A DNA stretch of 64,000 nucleotides from Pseudomonas haemolytica (GTDB taxonomy: Bacteria; Pseudomonadota; Gammaproteobacteria; Pseudomonadales; Pseudomonadaceae). Positions 10,958 to 19,264 of this stretch are shown piece after piece; the first letter of the stretch is position 1, and each line of letters begins with the position of its first letter. The DNA lies in contig NZ_VOIW01000001.1 in assembly GCF_009659625.1 (NCBI RefSeq), positions 62,001 through 126,000 of the forward strand, given 5' to 3'. Position numbers and translations under genes: made by a program. The notes beneath the pieces were generated by a model. It saw only the letters and a list, made by a program, of their open reading frames with translations. It was not told the origin of the DNA and did no database searches.

Positions 10958-11476
10958 ATGAAGCGCTTGTTCTGTTTGGCTGCGATTGCGGCCGCTGTGT
11001 TGGGACACTCTGTTTCAGCCCAGGCCGCTGGCCTGGAGTTCGGGTTGGGGAGCACCAGTGATTCGACGTTGACCTATCGATTGGGTCTGACTTCGGATTG
11101 GGATAAAAGCTGGATGCAAAGCAACGTTGGCCGCCTGACCGGCTACTGGAGTGGCGCTTACACGTATTGGGAAGGTGACGACCGTGCAGGCGCCAGCAGC
11201 CTGTCGTTCTCGCCGGTGTTTGTGTATGAGTTTGCCGGCGAGTCGGTCAAGCCTTACATCGAGGCCGGTATCGGTGTGGCGCTGTTTTCCCGCACCCGCC
11301 TGGAAGACAACAACATCGGCCAATCTTTTCAGTTCGAGGACCGTCTGGGTTTCGGCCTGCGGTTCAAGGGCGGGCATGAAGTGGGCATTCGTGCCACGCA
11401 CTATTCCAACGCCGGGATCAGCAGCAATAACGATGGGGTAGAGAGCTACGCGCTGCACTACACCATGCCGCTGTAA
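10958..11476 (+). CDS. pagL: PagL-type lipid A 3-O-deacylase
   Basis: Outer-membrane beta-barrel enzyme that removes the 3-linked acyl chain of lipid A. The 172-residue precursor has a signal peptide ending at about AQA (residues 21-23) and alternating barrel strands. The catalytic triad of the family is present with the right spacing: His148 and Ser150 in ATHYSNAG and Glu162 in GVESYALHY. It follows murI after 112 bp and is likely a separate unit; its position next to the photolyase cluster matches P. aeruginosa as recalled. Confidence 0.9.
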   Translation: MKRLFCLAAIAAAVLGHSVSAQAAGLEFGLGSTSDSTLTYRLGLTSDWDKSWMQSNVGRLTGYWSGAYTYWEGDDRAGASSLSFSPVFVYEFAGESVKPYIEAGIGVALFSRTRLEDNNIGQSFQFEDRLGFGLRFKGGHEVGIRATHYSNAGISSNNDGVESYALHYTMPL

Positions 11477-11497
11477 TTCAACAACACTGAAGTCCCT

Positions 11498-11521
11498 TGT
11501 GGGAGCGGGCTCGCTCCCACA
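11498..11521. repeat. Single REP palindrome after pagL
   Basis: A 9 bp perfect hairpin TGTGGGAGC/GCTCCCACA with a 6-base loop GGGCTC. It is the core of the Pseudomonas REP type seen in paired form elsewhere in the window. It lies 22 bases past the pagL stop, between pagL and the convergent YkgJ gene. Confidence 0.85.
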
Positions 11522-11545
11522 TTTAGATCTCTGCTCATCGCAGGA

Positions 11546-11851
11546 TCAGCGGTACACCGTCGCGAGGCCTTCACGCTCTTCCAGGCACTCCGGCGCCCCC
11601 ATCTCAAACTCCCGACAAATCAATGGCCGAAGTGCGTAAATCGTGCACATCATCGTGTCTCGATCCAGCGCGGCGCACCAGCCGTCGTCCAGGCGCAGCA
11701 TCACTTCCCCGCCCCAATCGTCGGTATCGATAAAGCGCTGCGGCACGCCAGTGTCGGTGATCAGCATGACTTCCAACTGGCAGCAACAGGCCGCGCACGT
11801 CGAGCAAGTGACGGCGGGTTCGGTGATTTGAATATGGGGGATGTTGGTCAT
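11546..11851 (-). CDS. YkgJ-family cysteine-cluster protein
   Basis: A 101-residue protein with a cysteine-rich N-terminus (VTCSTCAACCCQLEV) followed by more cysteines (WCAAL, MCTIYALRPLICREF), the pattern of the YkgJ/UPF0153 family, proposed to bind a metal or Fe-S cluster. The start at the ATG at 11851 (MTNIPHIQI) is favoured because the cysteine cluster then lies near residue 16 as usual; the 11-residue extension to 11884 has no homology. It is 54 bp downstream of the last gene of the light cassette on the same strand. Function unknown. Confidence 0.8.
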   Translation of the reverse strand: MTNIPHIQITEPAVTCSTCAACCCQLEVMLITDTGVPQRFIDTDDWGGEVMLRLDDGWCAALDRDTMMCTIYALRPLICREFEMGAPECLEEREGLATVYR

Positions 11852-11905
11852 AGGCGCGCAGTGTAAGGCAAGTGCGTTAACCACGTATGAAAGCTCGGAC
11901 GGGCG

Positions 11906-12397
11906 TCATCGTTCCAATCTCCCTGCGACCCCGTGCAACAAGGGAAACAACATGGCCCATAACAGCGCCAGGCCGATCAGGGTGGCTGCCGTGCCATAGC
12001 CAAAACTCACCCCCGCCAGTTGACTGCCTGCGTAATAAGACAACGGCCCACCCACTGCGCCCAACAGGCTGGCAAGCCACCCAGGCCGTGCGCTCCAGGC
12101 CAGGCAATAGCGCAAGGTCGTGGCCAGCAATGCCCACAGCAGCATCAACCAGAATGGAATCAACGGCCCGGGCTCGCTGAAGTGGAAAACCCCCAGCGTG
12201 CGCAACAGCGTATCCAGCAGCGTGCCTGCGATTGTCACGCTGACGATGAGCATGCCGTCATCAGCCAGTGAACTTACCCACAGCACGTGGACGCTCAGTA
12301 CTGCCAACCCCACCAACAACCACGGGCTATCGCCGCCGAGCACGCAGGCAAACCAGCCGCACTGGAACAATACGGCATTGGCCACGGTTTTAAGCAC
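11906..12397 (-). CDS. DUF2878 membrane protein
   Basis: A 163-residue, very hydrophobic protein with about five membrane segments and few charged residues, matching the DUF2878 family that often accompanies Cfa-like methyltransferases and DUF1365 proteins. The start is placed at the GTG at 12397 (VLKTVANAVLFQCGWF), overlapping the cfa-like stop by eight bases; a second in-frame GTG at 12385 is possible. It is the last gene of the nine-gene cassette. No biochemical role is known to me; an inner-membrane partner of the lipid-modifying enzymes is inferred from context only. Confidence 0.75.
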   Translation of the reverse strand: MLKTVANAVLFQCGWFACVLGGDSPWLLVGLAVLSVHVLWVSSLADDGMLIVSVTIAGTLLDTLLRTLGVFHFSEPGPLIPFWLMLLWALLATTLRYCLAWSARPGWLASLLGAVGGPLSYYAGSQLAGVSFGYGTAATLIGLALLWAMLFPLLHGVAGRLER

Positions 12398-13661
12398 TGA
12401 AGCGCCCGAGCAACGGCGCAGTGATCGCCGCAGGTTTAGCCAGCAGCAATTGCGCGGTACCAATCGTGCGTTCCATGAAGCCGCCTTCGCAGTAGCAAAG
12501 GTAGAACTCCCACAAGCGCAGGAAGTATTCGTCGTAGCCCAGCTCCGTGAGGCGGCCATGGGCACGGCGAAAGTTCTCATGCCACAGGCGCAGGGTACGT
12601 GCGTAGTGGAGGCCAAAGTCCTCCATGTGCAGCAGGTTCATGTCGGTGTCGCGGCTGACAATCTGCAGCATGTTCTGTACGCAGGGCAGAGCGCCGCCGG
12701 GAAAAATGTAGCGCTGGATAAAGTCGACGCTGCGCTTGGCCTGCTCAAAGCGTTGTTCGCGGATGGTAATGGCTTGCAGCAACATCAGGCCGTCGGGCTT
12801 GAGCAACTGTGCACATTGTTTGAAATAGGTGGGCAGGAAGCGATGGCCTACCGCTTCGATCATTTCGATCGACACCAGCTTGTCGTACTCGCCGGTGAGG
12901 TCGCGATAATCGCGTAGCAGCAAGGTCACTTGATCCTGCAGGCCCAAGGTCTGGATGCGCTCTGCGGTGTAGGCAAACTGTTCCTTGGACAAGGTCGTGG
13001 TGGTGACCTTGCAACCATAGTGCTGCGCCGCATAAAGCGCCATGCTGCCCCAGCCGGTACCGATTTCCAGCAGGTGGTCGCTGGGCTTGAGCGCCAGTTT
13101 CTGGCAGATACGCGCCAACTTGTTCAATTGCGCCTGTTCCAGGGTGTCATCGGGCGTCAGGAATTGCGCCGCCGAGTACATCATGGTCGGGTCGAGGAAT
13201 TCTTCGAACAGGTCGTTGCCCAGGTCGTAATGGGCGGCGATATTTTTCTGCGAGCCCTTGCGCGTGTTGCGGTTGAGCCAGTGCAGCCCCTGGGTGAACG
13301 GCCGGGCCAGGCGCGCCAGGCCACCCTCCATGGCGTCGAGTACGTCCAGGTTGCTGACCATCACGCGCACTACGGCAGTGAGGTCCGGGCTGGTCCAATA
13401 ACCGTGGATAAACGCTTCGCCGGCGCCGATCGAGCCATTGGCCGCCACCAGGCCCCATACCGCCGAGTCGAGAATCTGGATCTCGCCCAGCAGGTGTGCT
13501 TCCCGTGCGCCGAAGACTTGCCGCTCGCCGTCCTCGATGATCACCAGTTGGCCATGGCGCAATTGGCTGAGCTGGCGCAGTACACCCTTGCGCAGCAGCG
13601 CAGCGGTCAGGCCGTTTACGTTCAGGCGGTGAGTCTTGACCGACAAGCTAGGGGATTTCAT
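12390..13661 (-). CDS. Cyclopropane-fatty-acid synthase-like methyltransferase
   Basis: A 423-residue SAM-dependent methyltransferase of the Cfa/mycolic-acid family. It has an N-terminal lipid-binding domain, the segment NIAAHYDLGNDLFEEFLDPTMMYSAAQF, the SAM loop LLEIGTGWGSMALYAA, and C-terminal motifs (FIQRYIFPGGALPC). Family members transfer a methyl or methylene group to the double bond of a phospholipid acyl chain. The start (MKSPSLS) lies 14 bp inside the end of the DUF1365 gene. The context (DUF1365, FAD oxidoreductase, photolyase) suggests a light-stress lipid modification rather than the housekeeping stationary-phase Cfa. Confidence 0.88.
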   Translation of the reverse strand: MKSPSLSVKTHRLNVNGLTAALLRKGVLRQLSQLRHGQLVIIEDGERQVFGAREAHLLGEIQILDSAVWGLVAANGSIGAGEAFIHGYWTSPDLTAVVRVMVSNLDVLDAMEGGLARLARPFTQGLHWLNRNTRKGSQKNIAAHYDLGNDLFEEFLDPTMMYSAAQFLTPDDTLEQAQLNKLARICQKLALKPSDHLLEIGTGWGSMALYAAQHYGCKVTTTTLSKEQFAYTAERIQTLGLQDQVTLLLRDYRDLTGEYDKLVSIEMIEAVGHRFLPTYFKQCAQLLKPDGLMLLQAITIREQRFEQAKRSVDFIQRYIFPGGALPCVQNMLQIVSRDTDMNLLHMEDFGLHYARTLRLWHENFRRAHGRLTELGYDEYFLRLWEFYLCYCEGGFMERTIGTAQLLLAKPAAITAPLLGRFSA

Positions 13662-14457
13662 GGCGACGATCCTTGGTGTACCCGACGGCGGTGCGAGAGG
13701 CGCCATCGGCGGCCCGGTGGGGGAAAATCGGTGTGCGTTTAAGCAGCAGGCGCAAGGCTTGCCAGTAGATCGCCAGGCAAGTCTTGGCGGTCATCCAGGG
13801 AAAACGCCATAAATAGCCATGCAGGCTGGCGCGGCTGAGGGGTTGTCTTTCCAGGCTCAGGGTGGCGTCGAAGATTTTTTGCGCGCCTTGCCAGTCGGCC
13901 ATATGCACGCCGAGCCTGGCGGCGGGCGGGCTGAAGCTCATGCGGTATTCCAGCTCGCGCGGTAGAAATGGCGACACATGGAAGGCTTTGGCCACGGCGA
14001 AATGCTGGTGCTCGTCGGTGCCGAGGGGCTGGGCCGGCAGCACATAGTGATAGCGCTCGCGCCATGGGGTATTGGTCACTTCACACAGGATCGCGGCCAG
14101 TTGTCCATCGGCCTCGAAACAGTAGAAGAAACTCACGGGGTTAAAAGCCAGGCCCCAACTGCGGGCCTGGGTCAGTAGGCAGATAACGCCCTGGGGCGTA
14201 TGCCCCAGCGCCTTGCCGACTTCGTGGCGCACGGCATCGCTCAAGCTCATGCCGTGGCGTGTGAACTCACGCAGGTAGTCCTGCTGGCGAAAGCCGAAGG
14301 GCGCCAGGCGACTGGTGCCGGCCAGGGGCGACAGCCCAAGCACTTCATCCTGTTCGCTGAGGTCCAGGTACAGCAGGCCGATGCGGTAGCGAAAGGCGTG
14401 GGCCTTGGGCGCAAACCGTCGATGGGCGATCCAGCCGCTGTACAGGGCGCTGTTCAC
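13648..14457 (-). CDS. DUF1365 protein
   Basis: A 269-residue protein with the DUF1365 hallmarks: SALYSGWIAHRRFAPKAHAFRYRIGLLYLDL at the N-terminus, AFNPVSFFYCFEADG in the middle, and AKAFHVSPFLPRELEYRMSF. The start is a GTG overlapping the upstream FAD oxidoreductase stop (GTGA); a longer open frame to 14778 translates the neighbour and is rejected. The family almost always travels with a FAD amine-oxidase-like protein and a Cfa-like methyltransferase, as here. As recalled, related genes in Rhodobacter take part in furan fatty acid formation; the reaction here is not established. Confidence 0.88.
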   Translation of the reverse strand: MNSALYSGWIAHRRFAPKAHAFRYRIGLLYLDLSEQDEVLGLSPLAGTSRLAPFGFRQQDYLREFTRHGMSLSDAVRHEVGKALGHTPQGVICLLTQARSWGLAFNPVSFFYCFEADGQLAAILCEVTNTPWRERYHYVLPAQPLGTDEHQHFAVAKAFHVSPFLPRELEYRMSFSPPAARLGVHMADWQGAQKIFDATLSLERQPLSRASLHGYLWRFPWMTAKTCLAIYWQALRLLLKRTPIFPHRAADGASRTAVGYTKDRRHEIP

Positions 14458-15701
14458 AGGGTTTCCCCAAAAGCCTGGGCGACGCGCAGGGCGCTGACTA
14501 CCCCGTCTTCGTGAAAACCGTTGGCCCAGTAGGCTCCGCAGTAAAAGGTATTGCGAACACCGTGCAATTCTTCCCAGCGCGCTTGAGCGGCCACGGCAGC
14601 CAAGCTGTATTGCGGGTGGGCATAGGTGTAACGCGCGAGGATCTTCAACGGGTTGATCATTTGCGTTTGATTGAGGCTGACGCAAAACGTGGTGGCGCTG
14701 TCGATGCCTTGCAGGATATTCATGTCGTAGGTAACGGCCGCATGGGATTGCGAGTTGCCGCTCAGCCGGTAATTCCAACTGGCCCAGGCCAGCTTGCGGT
14801 CAGGCAGCAGGCGCGTGTCGGTGTGCAGCACCACGTCGTTGTCGGCGTAGGGCAGGGCACCGAGGATCTCGCGTTCGGCTGGGCTGGGGTCGCTGAGCAA
14901 GGCCAGGGCCTGGTCGCTGTGGCAGGCGAAGATCACACGGTCGAACGCTTCGCTGCCGGCGGCGCTGTGGACAATGACACCCGCATCGCTGCGCTCGACG
15001 TTATGCACAGGGCAATCGAGGCGTATCCGGTCGTGAAAGCTACGGGTCAGCGGTTCGATGTAGCTGCTTGAACCGCCTTCGATCACGCACCATTGCGGTC
15101 GGTTATTGACCGAGAGCAAGCCGTGGTTCTTGAAGAAGCGCACGAAAAATTGCAACGGGAAACCGAGCATGTCCGCCAGAGACATCGACCAGATCGCCGC
15201 GCCCATCGGCACGATGTAGTGCCGGATAAACCGTGGGCCGTAGCCACCGGCTGTGAGGTAGTCACCGAGGGTCATCCCGGCGCTGATGCGCTGCTCTTGC
15301 AGGTCCAGGGGCGCTTGGCGGTTAAAGCGCAGAATATCGCGCAACATTCCCCAGAACCCCGGGGACAAAATATTGCGGCGCTGGGCAAACAGGCTGTTGA
15401 GGGTGTTGCCGTTGTACTCGAAGCCTGTGCTCTGGTCGCACACCGAAAAACTCATCTCGGTGGGTTTGAACTTGACGCCAATCTGCCCCAGCAGGCGGAT
15501 GAAATTAGGGTAAGTCCAGTCATTGAATACGATGAAGCCTGTGTCCACGGCATAGCCTTTGCCTTCGACCGTCACGCTGGCCGTATGGGTATGTCCGCCG
15601 ATGCAGTCACTGGCTTCGAACAGCGTGATGTCGTGGCGGCGGCTGAGCAGGTAGGCGCTGGTCAGCCCGGCGATGCCACTGCCGATAATGGCGATCTTCA
15701 C
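14454..15701 (-). CDS. FAD-dependent amine-oxidase-like oxidoreductase
   Basis: A 415-residue flavoprotein with the dinucleotide motif IIGSGIAGLTSAYLLSRRHDITLFEASDCIGGHTHT at the very N-terminus and the C-terminal FAD segment GAYWANGFHEDGVVSALRVAQ. It belongs to the COG2907 group found beside DUF1365. The start is a GTG overlapping the SDR stop (GTGA), and its own stop overlaps the DUF1365 start in the same way, so SDR, oxidoreductase and DUF1365 should be made together. The substrate is unknown; an acyl chain on phospholipid is the inference from the neighbours. Confidence 0.87.
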   Translation of the reverse strand: MKIAIIGSGIAGLTSAYLLSRRHDITLFEASDCIGGHTHTASVTVEGKGYAVDTGFIVFNDWTYPNFIRLLGQIGVKFKPTEMSFSVCDQSTGFEYNGNTLNSLFAQRRNILSPGFWGMLRDILRFNRQAPLDLQEQRISAGMTLGDYLTAGGYGPRFIRHYIVPMGAAIWSMSLADMLGFPLQFFVRFFKNHGLLSVNNRPQWCVIEGGSSSYIEPLTRSFHDRIRLDCPVHNVERSDAGVIVHSAAGSEAFDRVIFACHSDQALALLSDPSPAEREILGALPYADNDVVLHTDTRLLPDRKLAWASWNYRLSGNSQSHAAVTYDMNILQGIDSATTFCVSLNQTQMINPLKILARYTYAHPQYSLAAVAAQARWEELHGVRNTFYCGAYWANGFHEDGVVSALRVAQAFGETL

Positions 15702-16477
15702 AGATCGTCCTTCTGCGGCGGAGGGCTGCGCAACATGCGCTTGCCGATGATTAATTGCGCCCGGTTGGGCAGCTTGGACAACGGCCACAGGGTGGCGATA
15801 AACAATGCGGGGAAGGCGATTTCCAGTGGCCGTTTTTCCAGCTTCGCAAAGATGTGTCGCGCTGCCTTGTTGGCGGACCAGCTCAGAGGCATGGGGAAAT
15901 CATTGCGTTCGGTCAGCGGCGTGTCCACAAAACCAGGGCTGATCACCGTGACGTCGATGTTTTCCGGCGAAAGGCTGATGCGCAGGGACTCGAACAGGTA
16001 ACGCAGGCCGGCCTTGGATGCGCCGTATGCTTCGGCGCGCGGCATTGGCAGGTAAGTCACGGCGCTGGCCACGCCTACCAGGTGCGGCGTGAGCCCGGCG
16101 CGCAACAGCGGCAGCGCCGCCTCGATGCAATAACTGCTGGCCAGCAGGTTGGTGCGCACCACGTGCTCGATGATCGACGAGTCAAACTGCCGGGCATCGA
16201 CGTATTCACAAGTGCCGGCGTTAAGGATCACGGTGTCCAGAGCGCCCCAGACCTCGGCAATATGTTCACCGATCTCGCGCACGGCCTGGCTGTTGGTCAG
16301 GTCGCCGGCCACCACCAGCACTTGCCCCGGGTAACGATGGGCGAGCGCTTCCAGCGGGCCTTTGGTACGGGAGCTGATCGCCACGTGGGCGCCGCTGTTG
16401 AGCAACTCCACGGCCAGCGCGGCCCCGATGCCACTGCTGGCGCCGGTCAGCCAATAACGTCGGGGTGCAAGGCTCAT
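15698..16477 (-). CDS. Short-chain dehydrogenase/reductase
   Basis: A 259-residue classical SDR: cofactor loop WLTGASSGIGAALA, NAG motif (VILNAGTC), and catalytic Tyr/Lys in AEAYGASKAGLRY. The C-terminal part is rich in hydrophobic and basic residues and may touch the membrane. The start ATG (MSLAPRRYW) overlaps the SnoaL-like stop as ATGA; the seven extra residues of the longest frame are rejected. It is the fifth gene of the cassette. The substrate is unknown. Confidence 0.88.
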   Translation of the reverse strand: MSLAPRRYWLTGASSGIGAALAVELLNSGAHVAISSRTKGPLEALAHRYPGQVLVVAGDLTNSQAVREIGEHIAEVWGALDTVILNAGTCEYVDARQFDSSIIEHVVRTNLLASSYCIEAALPLLRAGLTPHLVGVASAVTYLPMPRAEAYGASKAGLRYLFESLRISLSPENIDVTVISPGFVDTPLTERNDFPMPLSWSANKAARHIFAKLEKRPLEIAFPALFIATLWPLSKLPNRAQLIIGKRMLRSPPPQKDDL

Positions 16478-16896
16478 CCCATTCTCCTTTTCAGCCAACT
16501 GACGACACGACCGAGTACCGGTACGTGTTCATAGAGCAGGGCACCGGCATCGAAATAGTCACGATGACGGTAGACCTTGTCGTGCCACATCAAATGGGAG
16601 CAGCCTGGCACTCGGATCACCTTGCCACTGGCCAGGCGCGAGTGATGAAAACTCATGGTCCAGCGCAGGTAACCTTCGCCTTCGGCAACGGCATCGAAGC
16701 TGTGGAAGTCAAACTGCAAATGGCTGACGTTGCTGTACAGCTCGGCGAAGTAGCGCCGCAGCGCAGGCAGCCCGTGGACTTCATGCAGTGGGTCGCTAAA
16801 GGCGATGTCCTCGCTGTACAGACTGTCGAGCAGCTGCAGGTTGTGCTTGTCCAGCGTGGCGAAGCTGTGGGCGAAGCGGCGCAGGAAATCACTCAT
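16474..16896 (-). CDS. SnoaL-like (NTF2-fold) protein
   Basis: A 140-residue protein of the nuclear transport factor 2 / SnoaL fold: an N-terminal helix pair (FLRRFAHSFATLDKHNLQLLDSLYSEDIAFSDPLHEVHG) and later strands such as YLRWTMSFHH and SHLMWHDKVYRHRDYFDAGALLYEHVPVLG. Members act as small isomerases, cyclases or ligand-binding proteins. It overlaps the photolyase stop by eight bases and the SDR start by four. It is regularly present in Cfa/DUF1365 light clusters, but its activity is not known to me. Confidence 0.82.
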   Translation of the reverse strand: MSDFLRRFAHSFATLDKHNLQLLDSLYSEDIAFSDPLHEVHGLPALRRYFAELYSNVSHLQFDFHSFDAVAEGEGYLRWTMSFHHSRLASGKVIRVPGCSHLMWHDKVYRHRDYFDAGALLYEHVPVLGRVVSWLKRRMG

Positions 16897-18331
16897 GGCC
16901 GGCCATCTCCAGTCGTGAAGGCAGGCTGCGAAAAGCCGCCAAGGCGCGTTCCCGGGACTGTTTCAGGTCAACCATGGCGCGCGGGTAATCCGCCACGCCG
17001 AACAGACCGCCGGCTGCTGCTGGGTTATGCACCTCTTTTTTATTCAGCGCGGCCAGCTCCGGCAGCCAGCGCTTGATGAAAACGCCGTCGCTGTCGAATT
17101 TTTCCGATTGGCTCAGCGGGCTGAAAATCCGGAAATACGGTGCCGAGTCGGTGCCGGTGGATGAGCTCCACTGCCAGCCGCCGTTGTTGGCCGCCAGGTC
17201 GCCGTCGATCAGGTGCCGCATAAAGAAGCGCTCGCCTTCGCGCCAGTCGATCAGCAGGTTCTTGGTCAGGAACATCGCCACCACCATACGCAGGCGGTTG
17301 TGCATCCAACCCGTTTCCAGCAGTTGGCGCATGGCCGCGTCGATGATTGGCAAGCCGGTGCGCGCTTGTTGCCAGGCAGCCAGGTCCGCGGGTGCATCGC
17401 GCCAGGCCAGTGCTTCGGTTTCCGGGCGAAAGGCGCGGTGGCGAGAGACCCGTGGGTAGCCAACCAGAATGTGTTTGTAGAACTCGCGCCACAGCAACTC
17501 GTTGATCCAGGTGATGGCGCCGATGTCGCCGCTTTCGAACTCGCCTTGGTTGGTTTGCAGCGCGGCGTGCAAGCACTGGCGCGGCGAAACCACACCGGCG
17601 GCGAGGTAGGCGGACAGTTGGCTGGTGCCGGGTTTGGCTGGGAAGTCGCGCTCGTCCTTGTAGTAGCTGATCTGCTGGTCGGCGAAGGCGTCGAGGCGCC
17701 GGCGCGCTTCGTCTTCACCGGCGGGCCAGAGGGCGCGCAAGGTTTCGCTGGGCGGCTCGAAACCTTGGACCATTGTCGGTACAGAATCGCTTTTCAACTC
17801 AAGCTTGGCCTGCGCCTTGGGCGTCGCCACCAGGCGCGGCAGGGCACTGTGCAGACGGTTGTAGCAGACCTTGCGGAACTGGCTGAACACCTGGAAATAG
17901 GTGCCGGTCTTGGTCAGTACGCTGCCGGGTTGGAAGAACAGTTGGTCCAGGTAACTGTGGAAGGTCACGCCGTCTGCTTCCAGTGCCTGGGCCACGGCAG
18001 CATCACGCTGGCTCTCGTGTATGCCGTATTCCTCGTTGACGTGCACCGATTTCACCGACAGTTCCCGGCACAGTTCGCTCAGCACGGCAGGCGCCTGATC
18101 CCAGGTCGCGGCATGGCGGATCAACAGCGGGATATTCAGTTTGCCCAGGGCCAGGCTCAAGTGCTGCACGTTGCGCAGCCAGAAATCGACTTTGCACGGC
18201 GCGTCATCATGGGCCAGCCACTGCTCGGGCGTGATCAGGTAAATGGCCGCGACCTGGCCGCGCTGGCTCGCGGCAGCCAGGGCTGTGTTGTCATGCAGGC
18301 GCAAGTCGGTGCGCAGCCAGATCAGATGCAT
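16889..18331 (-). CDS. phrB: Deoxyribodipyrimidine photolyase
   Basis: Repairs cyclobutane pyrimidine dimers in DNA with blue or near-UV light, using FADH- and an antenna pigment. The 480-residue class I enzyme has the N-terminal antenna domain (MHLIWLRTDLRLHDNTAL) and the C-terminal FAD domain with LPIIDAAMRQLLETGWMHNRLRMVVAMFLTKNLLIDWR and NNGGWQWSSSTGTD. It begins directly against the stop of the MerR gene with no spacer and overlaps the SnoaL-like gene. Induction by light is inferred from the operators upstream of the operon. Confidence 0.96.
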   Translation of the reverse strand: MHLIWLRTDLRLHDNTALAAASQRGQVAAIYLITPEQWLAHDDAPCKVDFWLRNVQHLSLALGKLNIPLLIRHAATWDQAPAVLSELCRELSVKSVHVNEEYGIHESQRDAAVAQALEADGVTFHSYLDQLFFQPGSVLTKTGTYFQVFSQFRKVCYNRLHSALPRLVATPKAQAKLELKSDSVPTMVQGFEPPSETLRALWPAGEDEARRRLDAFADQQISYYKDERDFPAKPGTSQLSAYLAAGVVSPRQCLHAALQTNQGEFESGDIGAITWINELLWREFYKHILVGYPRVSRHRAFRPETEALAWRDAPADLAAWQQARTGLPIIDAAMRQLLETGWMHNRLRMVVAMFLTKNLLIDWREGERFFMRHLIDGDLAANNGGWQWSSSTGTDSAPYFRIFSPLSQSEKFDSDGVFIKRWLPELAALNKKEVHNPAAAGGLFGVADYPRAMVDLKQSRERALAAFRSLPSRLEMAGHE

Positions 18332-19261
18332 TTAGACGATTCCACGCTGGATCAATAATTGGTGGGCCGCCAAGAGGTCTTCGGCCACGAACAATTCAGG
18401 CATGTCACGGGTTAAGTCAGCCAACTCGGCGTGGTGGATGCTTACTGTTGGGCCTGCAATCAATGTTGGGCAGCTGACGCCACCCAATAGTTTTGTGAGT
18501 GCCGAGAAATGGAGGGCTTTGCTCGAGTACAGCAACACGGCGCGTGGTTGCAGGTGTTCCACCGCCAGGGCCAGTTCGCCGGGCGGCAGCGGCCAGTCGA
18601 ACACTTCCACCGGGCAGTCGGCACTGCTGGCCAGCCAGGCGCTGAGCCACAAGTGAGGTTCCAGGGGCAAGTCGGAATGGTTGACCAGCAACAGCGGCGC
18701 GCCGTGGAGTTGGCGGTTGTTGTGATAAATCCGCGCGCCGAACTTGCTGCGCAACCACGACAGAAAAAACACCCGCTCCATCTGCGCGCCGAATTGGCCC
18801 TGCCACCTATGTTCAAGCTCCTTGAGCAGCGGCAGCATCAGTTGCTCGCACAAAGTGCGTGGGGGGTAGAGCGCCATGGCTTGATTAAAGGCATCGTCGA
18901 CCCGGCGCTCGGCCAATTCGCTGATCGCGTTGAGCAAATGCTGGCGCAGGCTCTGCCATTCATTCTCCATCGGCTCGGGGCTGGCTTGGGCGGAGTCGAT
19001 CAGGCCCTTGACCTGGCTGACCGGCACGCCGCGATTGAGCCAGGTAAGGATGGCCTGAATGCGTTGCACGTGCTCGGCACTGAACAGCCGATGCCCCTTG
19101 GGCGTACGCTGGGGCACGATCAGGCCATAGCGGCGTTCCCAGGCGCGCAGGGTTACCGCGTTGACGCCGGTCTGGCGCGCCACTTCGCGGATCGGCAACC
19201 AGCCGTTTTGCAGGGCCAGGGCGATGTCTTCGCCGGGTTCGTCGAGCAGGGCAGGTTTCAT
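18332..19261 (-). CDS. MerR-family regulator, class II LitR-like
   Basis: A 309-residue regulator: an N-terminal MerR winged helix (LPIREVARQTGVNAVTLRAWERRYGLIVPQRTPKGHRLFSAEHVQRI, residues about 21-67) and a C-terminal alpha/beta region laid out like the B12-binding domain of CarH/LitR. The usual cobalamin-ligating histidine motif (GE.H.LG.R type) is not recognisable; the aligned stretch reads NHSDLPLEPHLWLSAWLAS. This fits the class II LitR proteins recalled from P. putida, which do not sense light through adenosylcobalamin themselves. It is the second gene of the operon it presumably controls, so autoregulation is likely. Confidence 0.85.
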   Translation of the reverse strand: MKPALLDEPGEDIALALQNGWLPIREVARQTGVNAVTLRAWERRYGLIVPQRTPKGHRLFSAEHVQRIQAILTWLNRGVPVSQVKGLIDSAQASPEPMENEWQSLRQHLLNAISELAERRVDDAFNQAMALYPPRTLCEQLMLPLLKELEHRWQGQFGAQMERVFFLSWLRSKFGARIYHNNRQLHGAPLLLVNHSDLPLEPHLWLSAWLASSADCPVEVFDWPLPPGELALAVEHLQPRAVLLYSSKALHFSALTKLLGGVSCPTLIAGPTVSIHHAELADLTRDMPELFVAEDLLAAHQLLIQRGIV

Positions 19262-19264
19262 GGA

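Noticed and set aside
11906..12616. 236-residue version of the DUF2878 protein from an upstream ATG
   Set aside because: The extra residues come from the cfa-like gene out of frame; hydrophobic DUF2878 sequence begins at the GTG near 12397.
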